From: Latilactobacillus graminis DSM 20719
GTDB taxonomy: Bacteria; Bacillota; Bacilli; Lactobacillales; Lactobacillaceae
Assembly: GCF_001436415.1 (NCBI RefSeq)
Contig: NZ_AYZB01000002.1
Coordinates: forward strand, 1 to 64,000
Length of the DNA stretch: 64,000 bases
Reading direction: 5' to 3'
The notes under the pieces are model-generated. The model saw nothing but the letters and a program-made list of their open reading frames with translations, made no database searches and had not been told where the DNA came from. Positions 7,568 to 17,289 of the stretch are shown here, one piece after another (the first letter of the stretch is position 1; each line of letters starts with the position of its first letter). The position numbers and the translations under genes are program-made.

Positions 7568-8449
7568 TTAAACAACTTTAGCAATTGTTTCAATCAAATC
7601 GAAGAAGCTATCGGCATCAATATCGTAAACAAGTTTAGCAAGACGTCCGTTTTCAGTTAAGAAAGTGCGCCCACCGGCAATTCCGTTTGGAATGACATCA
7701 CAACGAATGGTTTTTGTTTTGCCGATGGTCAGATTGAGTAGGTAGCAAGTGGTTAAGACGTCCCATAGGTAATAAGTCGAGTTCGTTTTAAAGTGGACGA
7801 GTTGTGGCACAAAGGTGTAACACGTTCCAAGGAAATCAATTAGGGGATTAGCGCGCTTGCTAGCCCAACGTTGGCGAATTGCTGGAGTGAGAGGTACGTT
7901 ATTGGTACTTTCAAGACTGACTAATTCAATTGGAATTTGCGTGTCAAAAACCACTTTAACTGCTTCGGGATCCCAGAAGGCGTTCCATTCAGCAGTGCCA
8001 TCAGAATCGGGTTCTGCGACGTTGCCGTGTTCAAGGAAAGAGCCACCCATCCAGAGTAGTTTTTCGATTTTATGCTCAATACTTGAGTCAATCGCCAATG
8101 CCCGTGCTAAATCGGTTAGTGGGCCGGTAAAAACTAGCGTAACTGGTTTGGTAGCCTGAGTGAGTTTGGTGATTAAATCACAATGCGCCACTTCTTTACT
8201 GAGAGAGGTCTTAATCTGACCGGATTCATTCAAAATTGGTAATGCATCGACTGAATAGGCATCGCTTCGCCATTCCTTAGGAAATGGATGAACAGCCCGT
8301 GAATTTGAAGCAGCCACTGTTAACCGGTCTGATTGTTCTGAAAAGGTATCAATAATTTTGCGACTGGCGCTAACGGCTGGTTTAATATACGAATCGGCAC
8401 CGATTACGTTAAACTTCAGTGCAGCGACAATTTCAGGCCAAGGTTTCAT
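7568..8449 (-). pseudogene. Nucleoside hydrolase lacking its N-terminus
   Basis: A 293-codon frame of the IunH family that starts abnormally. The conserved core is present (VIGADSYIKPAVSASRKIID, FTGPLTDLARAL, LLWMGGSFLEHGNV, FWDPEAVKVVF), but the first 25-30 residues with the Ca2+-binding DxDxxxDD signature are missing. Homology begins near codon 12 (from about 8415 leftwards). The leading codons are antisense to a permease remnant on the plus strand. The active-site region reads YYLWDVLTTC where classical IunH has a His. The enzyme is probably inactive, produced by a rearrangement whose junction is near 8405-8427. It belongs to a different subfamily from the intact iunH at 1.2 kb. Confidence 0.75.
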
Positions 8450-8690
8450 GGCGTTAGCCGCAATGATTTTTGGTAAGTGGCATCCAATTGGTACTACTGG
8501 CGCGGCAATTTTCTTTGGCTTAGCGCAAAGCTTACCAATAATCGGAGGCTATATTCCGGTTTTAGCCAATGTGGATAGTGTTTGGTTCCAGATTGCGCCA
8601 TACGCAATTACGATTATTATTCTAGTGATTTTTCTCGGTAAAGCGGTGGCTCCAACAGCAGATGGGGGAAATTATATTAAGAGTCATTAA
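8421..8690 (+). pseudogene. C-terminal remnant of a nucleoside ABC permease
   Basis: From about 8421 the plus-strand frame reads GQGFMALAAMIFGKWHPIG, FFGLAQSL, a loop and then a final TM segment, IAPYAITIIILVIFLGKA, ending at 8690. This is the last quarter of a BmpD/NupQ-type ABC permease (branched-chain/ribose permease superfamily), whose full length is about 310 residues. The frame is open further upstream only because it overlaps the hydrolase remnant antisense. No start codon with a ribosome binding site exists. Together with the truncated nucleoside hydrolase it marks a lost nucleoside uptake and cleavage locus. Confidence 0.75.
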
Positions 8691-8699
8691 AAAGCAATT

Positions 8700-8740
8700 T
8701 AAAAAGGCCAACACGAATTCAGTTGTGTTAGCCTTTTAGA
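8700..8740 (+). terminator. Terminator after permease remnant
   Basis: AAAAGGCCAACAC and GTGTTAGCCTTTT form a stem with one bulge around GAATTCAGTT. The T-run is short (CCTTTTAG). It is probably the old terminator of the nucleoside transport operon. Confidence 0.6.
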
Positions 8741-8868
8741 TGCGACAATGAACTTAATTTTAAATACAATTTATTTGAGTGCCCTTGATTTGAAATTGTT
8801 GCTTATGATTAATCAAATTTCTTAAATTGATGGTGCTAACATCAAGCACAGTTAATACTAAACATAAG

Positions 8869-9666
8869 CTATTCTAAATAATCTGTTTTTAATTGCTTGA
8901 TTTCTGTAGGCCTGAGAGCCATTACTTGGGTCAGGTAGTTATCAATATTACCGTATGCTTGATTAATGGTATCGCGGACGATTGCTAAATTGGCCGGTGT
9001 AATACGCTTAGCATTCATAGCAGCGACTTGGCTATCGTTACTTGAAATCCGGGTTGGCGTGGTTGAGTCGAGACCTAAGACCGCATTTGAGAGGGTATAG
9101 TCAGCTAAGATTGTATCCCAACCGACGCCAAGTGCGCTTAGAATTAAGTATGTTGCGACGCCGGTTCGATCTTTACCGGCTGAGCAGTGATAAAGCACGG
9201 CACCATTGGTATCATGGTTATTTAAAAGGACGGTGAATAAATCGCGATACGCGGCCTGGGCATGCGAGTCAGTGACTAATTGCTGGTACATCCGCTCCAT
9301 ACTTGATTGTTCGGGAGTAGCAGGCCTTTTTTTACTAAAAAGGTGGATTAATCCTTTTTTGGATGGCTTTTTAGGGGTATCATCGTGGTCGGTGAATGGA
9401 AATACCGAAAGACGATGATAAATTAGTTGACTGTCATCAAATGGATCGGGTGCGACCTTAATTTCGTGGCGTGAACGGAAATCGACATCGTAAGCAACAC
9501 CATAGTTCAAGAGATTTTCAATATCAGTTGCAGTTAGTGCGTTTAGACTACCAGAACGTAATAATTTATGCCATTTAACAGTCTGGCCGTCGACAGTCCG
9601 GTAACCACCTAATTCACGCAGGTTATAACTTCGCGTTAAATCTAAAACCCGTTGTTGTTCTCGCAT
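8869..9666 (-). CDS. Tyrosine-protein phosphatase (Y_phosphatase3 type)
   Basis: A 265-residue low-specificity protein tyrosine phosphatase. The P-loop HCSAGKDRTG carries the nucleophilic Cys161 and Arg167. The N-terminal NLRELGGYRTVDG and LLRSGSLNALT blocks are typical of the PTP family called Y_phosphatase3 (Listeria LipA, Mycobacterium PtpB-like). A central insertion of about 30 residues rich in Lys/Pro (TPKKPSKKGL, about 100-130) replaces the usual short lid. There is no signal peptide, so it is cytoplasmic. It stands alone between two intergenic regions, and the substrate may be phosphotyrosine proteins or phosphoinositides. The SD is weak but present (AAAGGAT). Confidence 0.88.
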   Translation of the reverse strand: MREQQRVLDLTRSYNLRELGGYRTVDGQTVKWHKLLRSGSLNALTATDIENLLNYGVAYDVDFRSRHEIKVAPDPFDDSQLIYHRLSVFPFTDHDDTPKKPSKKGLIHLFSKKRPATPEQSSMERMYQQLVTDSHAQAAYRDLFTVLLNNHDTNGAVLYHCSAGKDRTGVATYLILSALGVGWDTILADYTLSNAVLGLDSTTPTRISSNDSQVAAMNAKRITPANLAIVRDTINQAYGNIDNYLTQVMALRPTEIKQLKTDYLE

Positions 9667-9735
9667 GACAATCCATCCTTTGTAATAAGTTATTTCTATT
9701 GTATAACGAAGTCACGCGACATGCATCTTTATTTT

Positions 9736-9748
9736 AATGTTCGGAATT
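9736..9748 (-). promoter_or_regulatory. PurBox-like site upstream of guaB
   Basis: The minus strand reads AATTCCGAACATT, which fits the Gram-positive PurBox consensus AWWWCCGAACWWT at every position. A weaker direct copy, GCGAACAATT, lies at 9862-9871. PurR control of guaB is inferred. Confidence 0.45.
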
Positions 9749-9794
9749 AAATTAAATGTAATAATGAATAAAATAATTTTTTAATAAGAGCTTA

Positions 9795-9823
9795 TTGACG
9801 TTTATGGAAAAATCTGCTAGTAT
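9795..9823 (+). promoter_or_regulatory. Promoter of guaB
   Basis: TTGACG (9795-9800), a 17-bp spacer and TAGTAT (9818-9823). A second TATAAT lies at 9856-9861 without a good -35. Confidence 0.55.
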
Positions 9824-9893
9824 TTTAACAAATTTTAAACTGGTTATCGATTGGATATAATGCGAACAATTGGTAGGCTGGCGGTTGATTTAG

Positions 9894-11396
<1,503 letters not shown>

Positions 11397-11413
11397 AACG
11401 GATCGTTCAATCT

Positions 11414-11455
11414 AGATTTAAGGCAAGCATGATATCCGCCTTAAATCTTTTTTTA
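11414..11455 (+). terminator. Terminator after guaB
   Basis: AGATTTAAGGC (11414-11424) pairs perfectly with GCCTTAAATCT (11438-11448), followed by seven T residues. Confidence 0.92.
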
Positions 11456-11572
11456 TGGTTAAATAGTCAGAATGGATTTAAAGAATTCTTTAACCCTAAG
11501 TAGGAAATTGTTTGTTACAATGAAAGCGAATCAGACAAAATGATGTTAGTTAAATTAAATGAGGTAACGATT

Positions 11573-12259
11573 ATGAAAATTTTAATTGTCGACGACGATA
11601 AAGAAATTGTTGAATTATTAAGTATTTATGTTAAAAACGAAGGATATGAACCCATTCAAGCATTTACGGGTAAAGAAGCGCTGACTAAAATTGCCACAAA
11701 TCCGGATATTGATTTGATGATATTAGACATTATGATGCCTAATATGAGTGGGATTGAAGTTATCAAGGCGGTTCGTAAGGATTCGCAAGTCCCGATAATT
11801 GTGGTTTCGGCGAAGACCACCGATATGGATAAAATCCAAGGCCTGTTAACTGGTGCAGATGATTATGTGTCAAAACCTTTTAACCCACTTGAAGTGATGG
11901 CCCGAGTGAAGTCATTGCTCCGGCGAAGTCAACAACAAGTTGCAAATGAAGTCCCTGATGTATTGGAAGTTGGACCTTTAGTGATTAAACGAGATTCACA
12001 TGAAGTAACGACCATCAATCATAAGCAAATTCAATTGACAGCCCTTGAATTTGGCATTTTATACCTACTCGCTAGCCATCCGAACCGTGTTTTTTCAGCA
12101 GATGATATTTTTGAACGGGTTTGGAAACAAGAAAGTATTGTGTCAGCTAAAACAGTCATGGTACATGTGAGTCATTTGCGCGATAAAATTGAAGAAGCAA
12201 CCGATGGGGAAAAAGTGATTGAAACCGTCTGGGGTGTAGGGTATAAGGTAGAAGTTTAA
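11573..12259 (+). CDS. OmpR/VanR-type response regulator
   Basis: A 228-residue response regulator. The receiver domain (about 1-115) has acidic residues DDD at 7-9, phosphoacceptor Asp52 in MILDIMMPN, and VVSAK and the conserved Lys in DDYVSKPFNP. A winged-helix Trans_reg_C domain follows (about 130-228; LTALEFGILYLLASHP, VMVHVSHLRDKIE, ETVWGVGYKV). The frame is open from 11540, but ATG 11573 with GAGGT upstream gives the normal N-terminus MKILIVDDD. Its TAA overlaps the kinase's ATG (TAATG). Adjacency to a carboxypeptidase gene suggests control of cell-wall genes, as in VanRS-like systems. Confidence 0.93.
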   Translation: MKILIVDDDKEIVELLSIYVKNEGYEPIQAFTGKEALTKIATNPDIDLMILDIMMPNMSGIEVIKAVRKDSQVPIIVVSAKTTDMDKIQGLLTGADDYVSKPFNPLEVMARVKSLLRRSQQQVANEVPDVLEVGPLVIKRDSHEVTTINHKQIQLTALEFGILYLLASHPNRVFSADDIFERVWKQESIVSAKTVMVHVSHLRDKIEEATDGEKVIETVWGVGYKVEV

Positions 12260-13464
12260 TGGCTGACTATCAAGAAGAAAAGAATCTGCAAAAAATTGAA
12301 TTGACCGCCAAAGAAAAGAGTGAACTTTTTGCTGAGGGGATTATTACAGTTATCTTATTGTTGCTATTGAACCTGTCTATCATGGTGTTACTACAACAAG
12401 CAATTGTGAATAATCCGCAACTAAGGGGCGGCGTGTGGATGATTAAAAATGCCATTACAATCGGCCCTAACGAATGGCATATTTGGAGTTGGCAAAATTG
12501 GTTTGTGATCTTAATGGGAGTCGCCGACTTATTGGTTGTCTATTGGCGGCTTATTCGGCGTTATCATCAAATGCAGATGTGGCATGTTATTGACGAGTTA
12601 CATTACATCGCAGATGGTCATTTAGAACATCGAATTAATTTGCGGGTGAATCGGGATTTACAACGGGTGATTGACAGTGTTAATACGCTCGTTGATAGTA
12701 CGGTCCGATCGATGGAAGAAGAACGTAAAATTGAAAAAAGTAAAGATGAGCTGATTACCAATGTTAGCCATGATTTGCGGACGCCATTGACGTCAATTAT
12801 TGGTTATCTGGGTTTGATTGAAGATAATCAATATCAAACGAAAATAGAATTAACAAAATATGCCCATACTGCTTTTGTGAAGGCACAACAAATGAAGGTA
12901 CTGGTTGAGGATTTATTTGAATATACAAAAGTTCGGCAGACATCAACGCCGCTTACTAAGACCACGTTTGATATGGAGCAGATGTTAGAACAATTGGCCG
13001 CCAGTTTTGAACTGGAAGCCAATAAAAAGGGCATGCAAATTAGCGTTGTTTGTGATCCTGTACCGCTAATGATGGAGGCAGATACTGAAAAATTAGGTCG
13101 TGTGTTCAATAATTTAATTGCCAATGCCTTGAAATACGGCAAAGGTGGTAAACAGATTACATTAGCTGCTGAAAAAATTGGTCAAGAAGCAATTATCAAA
13201 GTTTCAAACGATGGTCAGCCGATTCCAAGTGATTCATTGAATCAACTCTTCGATCGGTTTTATCGAGTTGAAGCTTCACGCTCGCAAGAAACGGGTGGGA
13301 CTGGGTTAGGTTTAGCGATTACTCAAAGTATTGTGGCATTACACGGTGGCTATATTTATGCCGATTCAACGCCAGAATTAACCAGTTTTGTGATACACTT
13401 ACCATTAAAGCTAGGTCGGCGGATTGATTCTCAAACTGCTGCCGTAAAATCACTTAAGGAGTAA
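12259..13464 (+). CDS. VanS-like sensor histidine kinase
   Basis: A 401-residue membrane kinase. Two TM segments (about 31-50 and 75-96) bracket a short extracytoplasmic loop. A HAMP-like linker follows, then HisKA with His171 in NVSHDLRTPLTS and the ATPase with N box (VFNNLIANALKYG), F box (FDRFYRVE) and G box (GGTGLGLAI). The tiny extracellular loop suggests it senses within or at the membrane. It is translationally coupled to the response regulator by a 1-nt overlap. The D,D-carboxypeptidase gene starts 4 nt after its stop, so the three form one operon. Confidence 0.93.
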   Translation: MADYQEEKNLQKIELTAKEKSELFAEGIITVILLLLLNLSIMVLLQQAIVNNPQLRGGVWMIKNAITIGPNEWHIWSWQNWFVILMGVADLLVVYWRLIRRYHQMQMWHVIDELHYIADGHLEHRINLRVNRDLQRVIDSVNTLVDSTVRSMEEERKIEKSKDELITNVSHDLRTPLTSIIGYLGLIEDNQYQTKIELTKYAHTAFVKAQQMKVLVEDLFEYTKVRQTSTPLTKTTFDMEQMLEQLAASFELEANKKGMQISVVCDPVPLMMEADTEKLGRVFNNLIANALKYGKGGKQITLAAEKIGQEAIIKVSNDGQPIPSDSLNQLFDRFYRVEASRSQETGGTGLGLAITQSIVALHGGYIYADSTPELTSFVIHLPLKLGRRIDSQTAAVKSLKE

Positions 13465-13468
13465 TATT

Positions 13469-14785
13469 GTGTTTAAAAAGTTAGTACAATATGTAATGGT
13501 TAGCCTGTTAGCCCTTGCCCCAGCTAGTGGCCTATTAAACGTTCGGTCGACCAAAGTAGTAGCCGCGACTACCACCATGGCTGCGCCGCAAATCAATGCC
13601 AGTGCAGCAATTGCACTAGACCCAGCAACGGGCCAAGTATTATATGAACAAAATGCAGAACAAGTTTTGCCGATTGCTTCGATGACGAAGATGATTACTG
13701 CCTACATTATTTTAGAGCAAATTAAGCAAGGAAAACTAACTTGGACACAGACTGTTAAACCAGATGGGCTGATTTATCAGCTTAGTCAAAATCGGGATTT
13801 AACAAATGTGCCCTTACAGGCGGATGGGCAGTATACTGTCAAGGCGCTCTTTCAAGCGATGATGGTAGCATCGGCGAATGATGCTGCGATGATGTTGGCT
13901 AATCAAGTGGCCGGTTCGCAGCAGAATTTTGTCAATTTGATGCGCCAAAAAGTCGCCGATTGGGGGATTAAAGACGCGCAACTGTATTCAGTCTCGGGAT
14001 TGAATAACCAATTTCTCGGTAACGAGGTCTATCCGGGTAGCCCTGCTGATGCTGAAAATGAAATGAGCGCTATTGATGTGGCAATTGTTGCTCAGAAGTT
14101 ATTAGCTGATTATCCTGAAGTACTGGTGACAACTAAGCAAGCTCACTTTACCTTTGGCGCTCAAACGAGTGATGAAACGGCGATGTCAACGTGGAATTTG
14201 ATGTTACCGGGTGAAAAAAATGCGCCCCAAGGCTATGTAGTTGATGGTTTAAAGACCGGGACAACTGATAAAGCGGGTGACTGTTTTACTGGAACGGCTA
14301 CCAAAGATGGTCAACGGATTTTAACTGTTGTGATGCATGCTAATGGTGACGACACAGGGCGACGCTTCATTGAAACTAACAAATTGATGCAATTTGTTTT
14401 TGATGGCTGGCAAGCAAAACAATTGGTGCAAGCTAACCAAAAGGTTAAGGCTTATCAAACTGCAACAGTTAAATACGGTCGTCAAAAGACGGTTTCACTG
14501 ATTACTGATAAGCCGATTTTCATGTGGGTTCCCAAAACGACCACGGTGGCCAATGTTAAGTGGCAATATCAAGTGGTAAAAGGTGGTATTCAACGACAAT
14601 TAGTTGCACCAATTAAAAAGAATTTGCAAGTTGGACGCATAACGCCTCAGTTACAAGGGGTCACTAATCGTTACATTGGAAAGACGCCGCAATATACGTT
14701 GCGGACCAAAGTAAATGTGCCAAAAGCCAATTTATTTGTATTAATTGGTGACGGAATTCAAGAATTTTTAACTGACTTATTTTAA
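13469..14785 (+). CDS. dacA: D-alanyl-D-alanine carboxypeptidase (PBP5 type)
   Basis: A 438-residue serine D,D-carboxypeptidase of family S11 that trims pentapeptide stems in peptidoglycan. A signal peptide spans about residues 1-33 (hydrophobic core VMVSLLALAPASGLL, cleavage after AAT). Active-site motifs are SMTK (Ser71, Lys74), SAN in VASANDAAM and KTG in DGLKTGTTDKAG. A C-terminal PBP5_C domain is followed by an amphipathic membrane-anchoring end (LFVLIGDGIQEFLTDLF). GTG start with AAGGAG that overlaps the kinase 3' end. Being the third gene of a two-component operon, it is a likely target or effector of that system. Confidence 0.95.
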   Translation: MFKKLVQYVMVSLLALAPASGLLNVRSTKVVAATTTMAAPQINASAAIALDPATGQVLYEQNAEQVLPIASMTKMITAYIILEQIKQGKLTWTQTVKPDGLIYQLSQNRDLTNVPLQADGQYTVKALFQAMMVASANDAAMMLANQVAGSQQNFVNLMRQKVADWGIKDAQLYSVSGLNNQFLGNEVYPGSPADAENEMSAIDVAIVAQKLLADYPEVLVTTKQAHFTFGAQTSDETAMSTWNLMLPGEKNAPQGYVVDGLKTGTTDKAGDCFTGTATKDGQRILTVVMHANGDDTGRRFIETNKLMQFVFDGWQAKQLVQANQKVKAYQTATVKYGRQKTVSLITDKPIFMWVPKTTTVANVKWQYQVVKGGIQRQLVAPIKKNLQVGRITPQLQGVTNRYIGKTPQYTLRTKVNVPKANLFVLIGDGIQEFLTDLF

Positions 14786-14794
14786 TAAGCAAAC

Positions 14795-14831
14795 GACCGC
14801 GGCAATTAATTTTGACGCGGTTTTTAATTCC
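14795..14831 (+). terminator. Terminator after dacA
   Basis: ACCGCG ... CGCGGT stem with a loop of about 14 nt, then TTTTTAATT. Moderate strength. Confidence 0.55.
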
Positions 14832-14913
14832 TGGAATTTAAGCGTTTTGAGCGCAGAATGTTGGAAGCGTGCTATAATTAGAATCATTCATAAGGATTTT
14901 GAGGAGGACGAAA

Positions 14914-16458
14914 ATGGCTTTAACATTAGATGCATGTACGTTAATTTTAAAAGAACATCACTTGTTAAAAAGTGTTGCACTGAATGGTGATCCAACGTTA
15001 AATATGACTGGAATCGCATATGATTCACGGCAAGTGACTGCAGACACACTTTTTTTCTGTAAAGGAAATTTTCGTCCCGTCTATTTAACAGATGCAAAAG
15101 AATTAGGAGCTGTGACTTACGTTGCTGAAAAAGCGTTAGTTGAAGGTAACGGAATGAATGCTTTAATTGTTACGAACGTTCAAAAAGCGATGGCGGTTTT
15201 ATCAGCCGCTTTTTATGATTACCCACAAGATAGTCTATTCATTGTGGCTTATACGGGTACTAAGGGCAAGACTACGGCGGCTTATTTTACCCAATCCATT
15301 TTACAAGCTGCTACTCGCCAGAAAACGGCACTTTTTTCAACCATCGATCGCGTCCTAGGGCCCAAGCCAGTCGATCGTTTTAAATCGGATTTAACTACGC
15401 CAGAGAGTTTAGATTTATTTCGGGACATGCGCAAAGCTGTTGAAAATGGTATGACACATTTAGTGATGGAGGTTTCGTCACAAGCCTACAAGAAAAATCG
15501 GGTATACGGGCTAACCTTTGATGTCGGATTTTTCTTGAATATTTCACCGGATCATGTGGGCCCCAACGAACATCCCAGCTTCGAAGACTATTTGCATTGT
15601 AAATTACAATTATTGGTCAACTCACGGCATTGCGTGATTAATGCACAAACGCAATATTTTACAGATGTATATGCGGCTGCAACGGCTACAACTGACGCTA
15701 AATCGATATACTTATTCGCCGAAGCGGACTATCAGTCAGACCAACCAGTTACGATCGATTTTCGTTTTGAAAATCTGGAAACGGGCTTAGCAGAAAGTCG
15801 ATTTAAAATTACAGCGGCTTCTACAAAAGCAATTCAGCTTGGTTTATCAGGGAGTTACCAATTACGCTTAATTGGCGATTTTAATGAAAGCAACGCAACG
15901 GCAGCAGTAATTGGTGCCGGATTAGCGGGTGCCGATTTAACCAGGGCGCAACAAGGTATTCGCGATTTGCAGATTCCAGGTCGGATGGAGACCTTAGCTG
16001 TACCAGGTCACGGACAGGTATATGTGGATTACGCGCATAATTACGCCAGCATGAAGGCTTTGTTGAGTTTCTTACAAAAAGAGTACAAGCAACCACGCTT
16101 GTTAGTAGTGGTCGGCAGTCCTGGCGATAAAGGTGTTTCGCGACGCGCTGGGTTTTCGCAAGTATTAAATGAATATGCGGATCGAGCGATTTTGACGACC
16201 GATGATCCGGGATTTGAAGATCCTGCGGCTATTGCAAGCGAAATTTTAGCTGGGATTGATCAGCAAAAAGTTGTCACGACAGTTGAAATTGATCGGGCCG
16301 CAGCGATTGAACAGGCCATTGTGGAAAGTAAACCGGGTGAAATTGTTGTTTTAGCAGCTAAAGGTGCTGATGCTTATCAAAAAGTACGTGGTGTTGATAC
16401 ACCGTATCCAACTGATATGGTTATTGCTAAACAAGTTGCAGCGCGCTTAGCCAATTAA
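14914..16458 (+). CDS. murE: UDP-MurNAc-tripeptide synthetase (MurE)
   Basis: A 514-residue Mur ligase that adds the third amino acid to UDP-MurNAc-L-Ala-D-Glu in the cytoplasm. ATP-binding YTGTKGKTTAAYF begins near residue 110. The central domain has HLVMEVSSQAYKKNRV and FLNISPDHVGPNEHPS, and the C-terminal domain has VDYAHNYASM and VVVGSPGDKG. The specificity position reads TTDDPGFEDP, not the DNPR typical of diaminopimelate enzymes, which agrees with L-lysine as substrate. ATG 14914 is preceded by GAGGAGG (14901-14907). An in-frame TTG at 14899 is less likely. A TATAAT -10 is at 14873-14878. Confidence 0.95.
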   Translation: MALTLDACTLILKEHHLLKSVALNGDPTLNMTGIAYDSRQVTADTLFFCKGNFRPVYLTDAKELGAVTYVAEKALVEGNGMNALIVTNVQKAMAVLSAAFYDYPQDSLFIVAYTGTKGKTTAAYFTQSILQAATRQKTALFSTIDRVLGPKPVDRFKSDLTTPESLDLFRDMRKAVENGMTHLVMEVSSQAYKKNRVYGLTFDVGFFLNISPDHVGPNEHPSFEDYLHCKLQLLVNSRHCVINAQTQYFTDVYAAATATTDAKSIYLFAEADYQSDQPVTIDFRFENLETGLAESRFKITAASTKAIQLGLSGSYQLRLIGDFNESNATAAVIGAGLAGADLTRAQQGIRDLQIPGRMETLAVPGHGQVYVDYAHNYASMKALLSFLQKEYKQPRLLVVVGSPGDKGVSRRAGFSQVLNEYADRAILTTDDPGFEDPAAIASEILAGIDQQKVVTTVEIDRAAAIEQAIVESKPGEIVVLAAKGADAYQKVRGVDTPYPTDMVIAKQVAARLAN

Positions 16459-16548
16459 AGAATTCAGTAAGGATATTTTAATCTAATTGCTATTTTGATG
16501 TGGGTCTCGTAGAATGAGCATGAAACAATCGGAATTGGAGGGATGATT

Positions 16549-17130
16549 ATGAAAAAGAGAGTTGCAATCAGTACAATTTTAGTATCAGGGTTATTGCTGT
16601 TGGGTGCTTGCAGCCAGAATGGGACAGCTAATCAAGATGCAAATGCTAAGCAAAGTTCAACGACGGCCAGTATTAAGGCACATGCTAGCAGTGTTGCAAA
16701 ACATGAAAGTGAACGCGCGGATAGTACGAGTCAATTAACAGCTAGTTCTAAAGCGACTACGACATCCGCGGCAGCAGTTGAATCCGCACAACAAAGCGCA
16801 TCAACAAGTAGTGCTGCTCCATCATCAACTACCACACCGGCGACCAACAGTGATAGTCAAACGACTGATCAATCAAGTAGTAGTACAGTAACCGCGGATA
16901 CTACCTCACCACAACAGACGGTAGCAATCGATGGCAATCAAGCCATTCAATTAGTGGCTCAGCAAGTTGGAAGTCAGTTTGGCTCAACGGCATCATTTTT
17001 GAACAATGGCTTAATTACCCGCGGAGGCCGCCAAGGCTATTTAATTAACATTTATGTACCAAATGAAGATCAACCCCGCGCAGGCTATTTTGTTGTGCAA
17101 GCAACCGGCGCCGTGGAACAAATTTGGTAA
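16549..17130 (+). CDS. Ser/Thr-rich lipoprotein
   Basis: A 193-residue putative lipoprotein. The N-terminus is basic, followed by a hydrophobic stretch and the lipobox LLLGAC with Cys at about residue 22. Residues about 25-125 are low complexity (Ser, Thr, Ala, Gln) and probably span the cell wall. The last 60-65 residues form a folded domain (AIQLVAQQVGSQFG ... YFVVQATGAVEQIW) that recalls PepSY-like modules. Two start codons exist; ATG 16549 has GGAGGG at good spacing, while ATG 16543 abuts it. Function unknown. It ends at a strong terminator. Confidence 0.85.
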   Translation: MKKRVAISTILVSGLLLLGACSQNGTANQDANAKQSSTTASIKAHASSVAKHESERADSTSQLTASSKATTTSAAAVESAQQSASTSSAAPSSTTTPATNSDSQTTDQSSSSTVTADTTSPQQTVAIDGNQAIQLVAQQVGSQFGSTASFLNNGLITRGGRQGYLINIYVPNEDQPRAGYFVVQATGAVEQIW

Positions 17131-17152
17131 TAATGGAGTACAGGTTTAAAAT

Positions 17153-17193
17153 GAAGCGTGTCCGCAAAAATTATTTTGCGGACACGCTTTTTT
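17153..17193 (+). terminator. Strong terminator after lipoprotein gene
   Basis: AAGCGTGTCCGCAAAA and TTTTGCGGACACGCTT form a perfect stem around a 3-5 nt loop, followed by TTTTTT. Confidence 0.92.
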
Positions 17194-17252
17194 AAGTGGC
17201 TTCATGAAAAAGATTGACAATCATGAAGACGCATGTGAAAATATTTTAAATA

Positions 17253-17271
17253 AAACGTAATAATTACGATT
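17253..17271. promoter_or_regulatory. Zur-type operator
   Basis: The near-palindrome AAACGTAATAATTACGATT centres on 17262. Its arms match the Firmicute Zur consensus TCGTAATNATTACGA with one change in the left arm. It lies 19 bp before the metal-binding lipoprotein gene, where a zinc-loaded repressor would block transcription. Confidence 0.75.
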
Positions 17272-17289
17272 TGGAAAAGAGGAGAAAAG

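Noticed and set aside
8358-8420. N-terminal part of the 110-codon plus-strand ORF
   Set aside because: It is antisense to conserved nucleoside hydrolase sequence. Only the part from about 8421 resembles a permease.
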